Source: CAZWUW01 sp964636895
Lineage (GTDB): Bacteria; Bacillota; Thermincolia; Thermincolales; CAZWUW01
Length of the DNA stretch: 8,717 nt
NCBI GenBank assembly: GCA_964636895.1
Contig: CAZWUW010000102.1
Coordinates: 1-8,717, forward strand
Direction of reading: 5' to 3'
Position 1 is the stretch's first letter. Each line of letters starts with the position of its first letter. Made by a program: the position numbers and the translations under genes. Below the pieces are notes generated by a model. That model saw nothing but the letters and a program-made list of their open reading frames with translations. It did no database searches and had not been told where the DNA came from. Of this stretch, positions 6,371 through 8,717 are shown one piece after another.

Positions 6371-8248
6371 ATGTTGAACATGTTTAGAAAAGACCTGGTA
6401 TTTCTTCACCCACCAAGTGTATATGATTTTCGCAAGGATACTACCATGTTTGGCCCTATCAGCGATGTGGTTCCATCATCACCCACTTTTGAAATGTATC
6501 CTGTTGGTATTACCAGTATTGCGGATACTTTGGAACATAGCGGCTTTAATGTGCAGATTATCAACCTCGCTTACCAAATGTTACGAAGTCCCAAGTACGA
6601 TGTGGAAAAGGTTATAGCCCAATTGACCGACGGTATGTTTCACATTTACCTAACAAGATTACCCCATGACAATTGTAAATAGAAANNNNNNNNNNCACTG
6701 TTTACCCCATGCCCATGGTAGTGTGGAAATTGCCAAGATCATTAAAAAATATCATCCTGATACTCCGGTGCTCTTTGGTGGTTTATCGTCCTCCTATTAT
6801 CATGAAGAGTTAATCAGCTATCCCTGTGTGGATTTTGTAATCAGGGGTGACTCTACGGAAGAGCCGGTACGGCAACTGCTTTCCGCCGTCCGCCAAGGCC
6901 TACCCGTTAATAATATTCCAAATCTTACTTGGAAAGATGAAAGTGGGCAGACTCACATAAACCCTTTGACAAACGTGCCCCCTGATATGGACTATACTTC
7001 AATTCCAAGTTACAAATATGTTGTGCGGTCAGTCTTTAAATACGCTAATTTACATAACACAGTGCCCTATCTGGAATGGCTCAGATACCCGGTTACCGCC
7101 CTGTTAACCTCCCGCGGCTGTACACAAAATTGTTCTATCTGTGGCGGATCAAAATCGGCCTACCAAAAAATCTGTAACCGGGATAAACCCGCCTTTCGCT
7201 CACCCCAAGTACTTATTGAGGATATTCGTTTCTTGAAACAGCTTGGACAAGCGCCTATTTTTATTCTTAATGACTTCCGGATGGCCGGTCCAGAGTATAC
7301 AGAAGAATTTATAACCCTACTAAAGCAGGAAAATATTCAAAATGAATTGGTCTTTGAACTTTTCTTCCCGGCCGGCGATGAATTTTTTGGCAAGCTGGCT
7401 GAAGCCATCCCAAAATTCAGTATTGAAATTACACTGGAATCACATCTCGAACATATCCGCAAGTTCAACGGCAAACTGCCGGTAAAAAACGAACTAATCG
7501 AATCCACATTAGAATCTGCTCTCCGTAATGGCTGTCGCAAAATTGATATTTTCTTTATGACCGGCATCCCTAAGCAAACTTACGATGATGCTGTTTCGGC
7601 CGTTGATTACTGCCGCACCTTATTGAAAAAATTCAACGGCGACCACCGGCTGTGCTTCTTCATAGCTCCGCTGGCCCGTTCCTGGATCCCGGCTGCCGGG
7701 CCTTTGAGAACCCGGAAGAATTCGGCTATCGCCAGTTTTACCGCACCCTGGAAGAACACCGGCAAGGTTTGACCATGCCCAGTTGGAAATACATTTTAAG
7801 TTACGAAACGGATTCCATGACCCGGGATGAAATTGTAGCATCAACTTATGAAGCAGCCCTAAGGCTTAATAAGCTCAAGCACGAGTACGGTTTGATAGAT
7901 GACAGATTATTTAATGACATTGATTACCGAATTAAAATGGCCGGAAAAATTATCCAAGACATCGACGAAATCATGCTTATCACCGATAAACCGGAACGCG
8001 ACAAGCGTCTGCAGGAAATCAAATTAGTTGTCGAGCAGGTGAACAGGCATACAATATGCGGCAAAGATGAACTGAAATGGCCCGTCCACCAACGCTTTAC
8101 CAACGCCTTTTCCCTTTTCAAGATTCTCCTGGGCCTGTTTTTTAAAGAGTGGGCATTGTTGTTCAATCGGCTCCGGCTGAATTTGACAGACAAAAACTTC
8201 CGTACCCAGAACAATAATCGCAAAAAAGCTAGCAACATAAGTTGCTAG
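6371..8248 (+). CDS. Cobalamin-binding-domain radical SAM protein, paralogue (copy 2, interrupted by gap and frameshift)
   Basis: A second member of the same family as its upstream neighbour; about nine in ten of the first 77 comparable residues are identical (KDLVFLHPPSVYDFRKD start). The ATG at 6371 follows AAGGGGGAG (6351-6359). The reading frame is broken twice. It hits a stop at 6680-6682 just before ten N (6686-6695), resumes in another frame after the gap, and shifts again at 7675-7677 where a base is missing. The remaining parts cover the whole protein: the B12-domain FGGLSSSYYHEEL, the radical SAM cysteines (codons at 7119, 7131, 7140), MTGIPKQT, and ICGKDELKWP near the end. Removing a 43-nt duplicated segment at the gap and adding one base at 7675 gives exactly 612 codons, 611 residues against 606 in copy 1. 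I therefore infer an intact gene in the organism; a real pseudogene remains possible. Confidence 0.8.
6686..6695. other. Assembly gap (10 N)
   Basis: Ten undetermined bases mark a contig join within copy 2. The bases before it (about 6658-6685) align with the bases after it (6701-6729) with about two thirds identity, so the joined ends probably overlap and the true gap length is negative. The frame on either side should not be trusted. Confidence 0.9.
7675..7677 (+). other. Frameshift site (one base missing) in copy 2
   Basis: Comparison with copy 1 (APLAPFLDPG) shows that the frame here reads APLARSW. Adding a single base at the CCC run restores APLAPFLDPG. Downstream the restored frame is open and similar to copy 1 up to the stop at 8246-8248. 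A homopolymer undercount is the simplest cause. Confidence 0.85.
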
Positions 8249-8260
8249 CTTCTTTTTTTT
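8222..8260. terminator. Bidirectional rho-independent terminator between copy 2 and tRNA-Asn
   Basis: A perfect 10-bp stem (8227-8236 with 8241-8250) closes an ATAA loop. On the plus strand it is followed by TTCTTTTTTTT (8250-8260), serving copy 2, whose stop codon (8246-8248) lies in the stem. On the minus strand the same hairpin is followed by six T (complement of 8222-8227), about 14 bases after the tRNA 3' end. Confidence 0.88.
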
Positions 8261-8263
8261 AAT

Positions 8264-8338
8264 TGGCTCCCCGGGCAGGACTCGAACCTGCAACCTACCG
8301 GTTAACAGCCGGGTGCTCCACCATTGAGCTACCGAGGA
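8264..8338 (-). tRNA. tRNA-Asn (anticodon GTT)
   Basis: Read on the minus strand, this 75-nt gene folds as a full cloverleaf. The acceptor stem is TCCTCGG with CCGGGGA (one T-G pair), the D-arm is TAGCTCAATGGTGGAGC, the T-arm contains GGTTCGAGTCC, the discriminator is G, and CCA is encoded in the DNA. The anticodon loop CTGTTAA places GTT at 8304-8306 (minus), reading AAC/AAU. The outermost anticodon-stem pair (27-43) is a C-T mismatch. It decodes asparagine in translation and appears to be a single-gene unit, convergent with copy 2. Confidence 0.96.
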
Positions 8339-8355
8339 ACATATCAACAGCTTAT

Positions 8356-8384
8356 ATATTATCATAAATCACGGCCTTATTCAA
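8356..8384 (-). promoter_or_regulatory. Possible tRNA-Asn promoter
   Basis: The minus strand has TTGAAT (8379-8384), 17 bases, then TAATAT (8356-8361). Transcription would start about 10 bases before the tRNA 5' end at 8338. The -10 matches four of six consensus bases; several alternatives overlap in this AT-rich stretch. Confidence 0.4.
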
Positions 8385-8553
8385 GTAGCAATTAATCGCT
8401 AACATAGCTAAATGTATTACTGCATTTTTTCAACAGCCATTGTTTAATAGCTTCAACTTACTTGAGTAAGCCCAATACCCTTTTAAGCTTCAACATATTA
8501 TCAATTTAAAGTTATACGAATTATTTATTTATTACACTAAAGTATTACTTAGT

Positions 8554-8717
8554 CTACATATATTTAGCCTGCCATTTGCGTACTAATACCACGCGATGGG
8601 TAAAGTAAGATTTAATGAAGGCGCAAATATTTCTAATTGGGATAATAAGTCGCAGACCGTAGAGTAAGCGCTTAATAAACGGGTGCATGGTCAAATGACC
8701 CTGACTATGAGAAAATA
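8554..8717 (-). CDS. Possible C-terminal end of an unknown protein entering from the right edge
   Basis: The minus strand is open for 53 codons from the window edge to a TAG at 8554-8556. The translation is basic and hydrophobic, ending RKWQAKYM. An internal ATG at 8688 has no good ribosome site, so if real this is the tail of a gene starting outside. I do not recognise it, and an open frame of this length is not rare by chance. Confidence 0.2.
   Translation of the reverse strand, partial: FSHSQGHLTMHPFIKRLLYGLRLIIPIRNICAFIKSYFTHRVVLVRKWQAKYM

Larger units (their letters stand above)
8339..8717. other. AT-rich stretch with no convincing gene
   Basis: Apart from the possible tRNA promoter I find no supported gene in these 379 bases. 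Small structures seen: an imperfect palindrome at 8386-8401, an inverted repeat with CTTACT/AGTAAG arms at 8457-8470, a 9-base direct repeat AGCTTCAAC at 8449-8457 and 8486-8494, and the palindromes TAAGCGCTTA (8665-8674) and GGTCAAATGACC (8689-8700). None matches a known element I can name. Confidence 0.6.

Noticed and set aside
7640..7700. Programmed ribosomal frameshifting in copy 2
   Set aside because: No slippery heptamer or stimulatory structure is evident, and copy 1 encodes the same region in one frame, so an error or mutation is simpler.
8024..8365. Minus-strand open frame of about 113 codons
   Set aside because: It runs through the whole tRNA-Asn gene, the terminator and the antisense of copy 2, so it is a by-product.
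8689..8700. GGTCAAATGACC as a third CtsR box
   Set aside because: It is a palindrome with one GGTCAAA heptad and no second direct heptad three bases away, so it does not fit the CtsR operator.
8590..8717. Riboswitch or T-box leader at the right end of the window
   Set aside because: I compared it with T-box, cyclic-di-GMP, purine and cobalamin consensus pieces from memory and found no convincing core motif.
1..8717. CRISPR array, insertion sequence or phage attachment site
   Set aside because: There are no regularly spaced repeats, no transposase and no terminal inverted repeats; the tRNA 3' end is not repeated elsewhere in the window and no integrase is present.

Overview
The window looks like a chromosomal segment of a low-to-mid GC, Gram-positive bacterium of the Clostridia. 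A Desulfotomaculum/Peptococcaceae-type organism is my guess from general resemblance, not from a search. The evidence is the Bacillota-specific order ctsR-mcsA-mcsB-clpC, strong G-rich Shine-Dalgarno sequences, hairpin-plus-T-tract terminators and a tRNA gene with an encoded CCA end.

Region 1 (1-4090, minus strand) is the class III heat-shock operon. From right to left it holds ctsR (repressor), mcsA (zinc-finger activator of McsB), mcsB (protein arginine kinase) and clpC (Clp/HSP100 ATPase, cut by the left edge after 663 codons). Gaps between genes are only 12-18 bp, so they are almost certainly cotranscribed. CtsR represses the operon. McsB with McsA phosphorylates arginines on CtsR and damaged proteins, and ClpC with ClpP degrades them.

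Region 2 (4091-4390) is a divergent control region. It holds a good sigma-A-like promoter for ctsR with a CtsR operator at the predicted start of transcription. A second CtsR operator about 120 bp further upstream matches the consensus better. A separate plus-strand promoter serves the next gene.

Region 3 (4391-8260, plus strand) is a tandem pair of closely related cobalamin-binding-domain/radical SAM proteins of unknown function, resembling the family I know as TIGR04190 (Ta0216-type). Each copy has its own promoter with an identical 14-base core, a leader of roughly 85-90 nt and its own terminator hairpin that contains the stop codon. The first copy is intact (606 aa). The second is interrupted by a 10-N assembly gap and a one-base deletion. 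The bases before the gap look like a degraded second reading of the bases after it. Collapsing that 43-nt overlap and restoring one base gives exactly 612 codons, so the second gene is probably intact in the organism and the damage is an assembly or sequencing artefact.

Region 4 (8264-8717) holds a minus-strand tRNA-Asn(GTT), which shares a bidirectional terminator with the second radical SAM gene, followed by AT-rich DNA with no convincing gene. One short minus-strand frame runs off the right edge.

The least described biology here is the duplicated cobalamin/radical SAM gene, together with the possibility that the extra CtsR box links it, or a second ctsR promoter, to protein-quality control.
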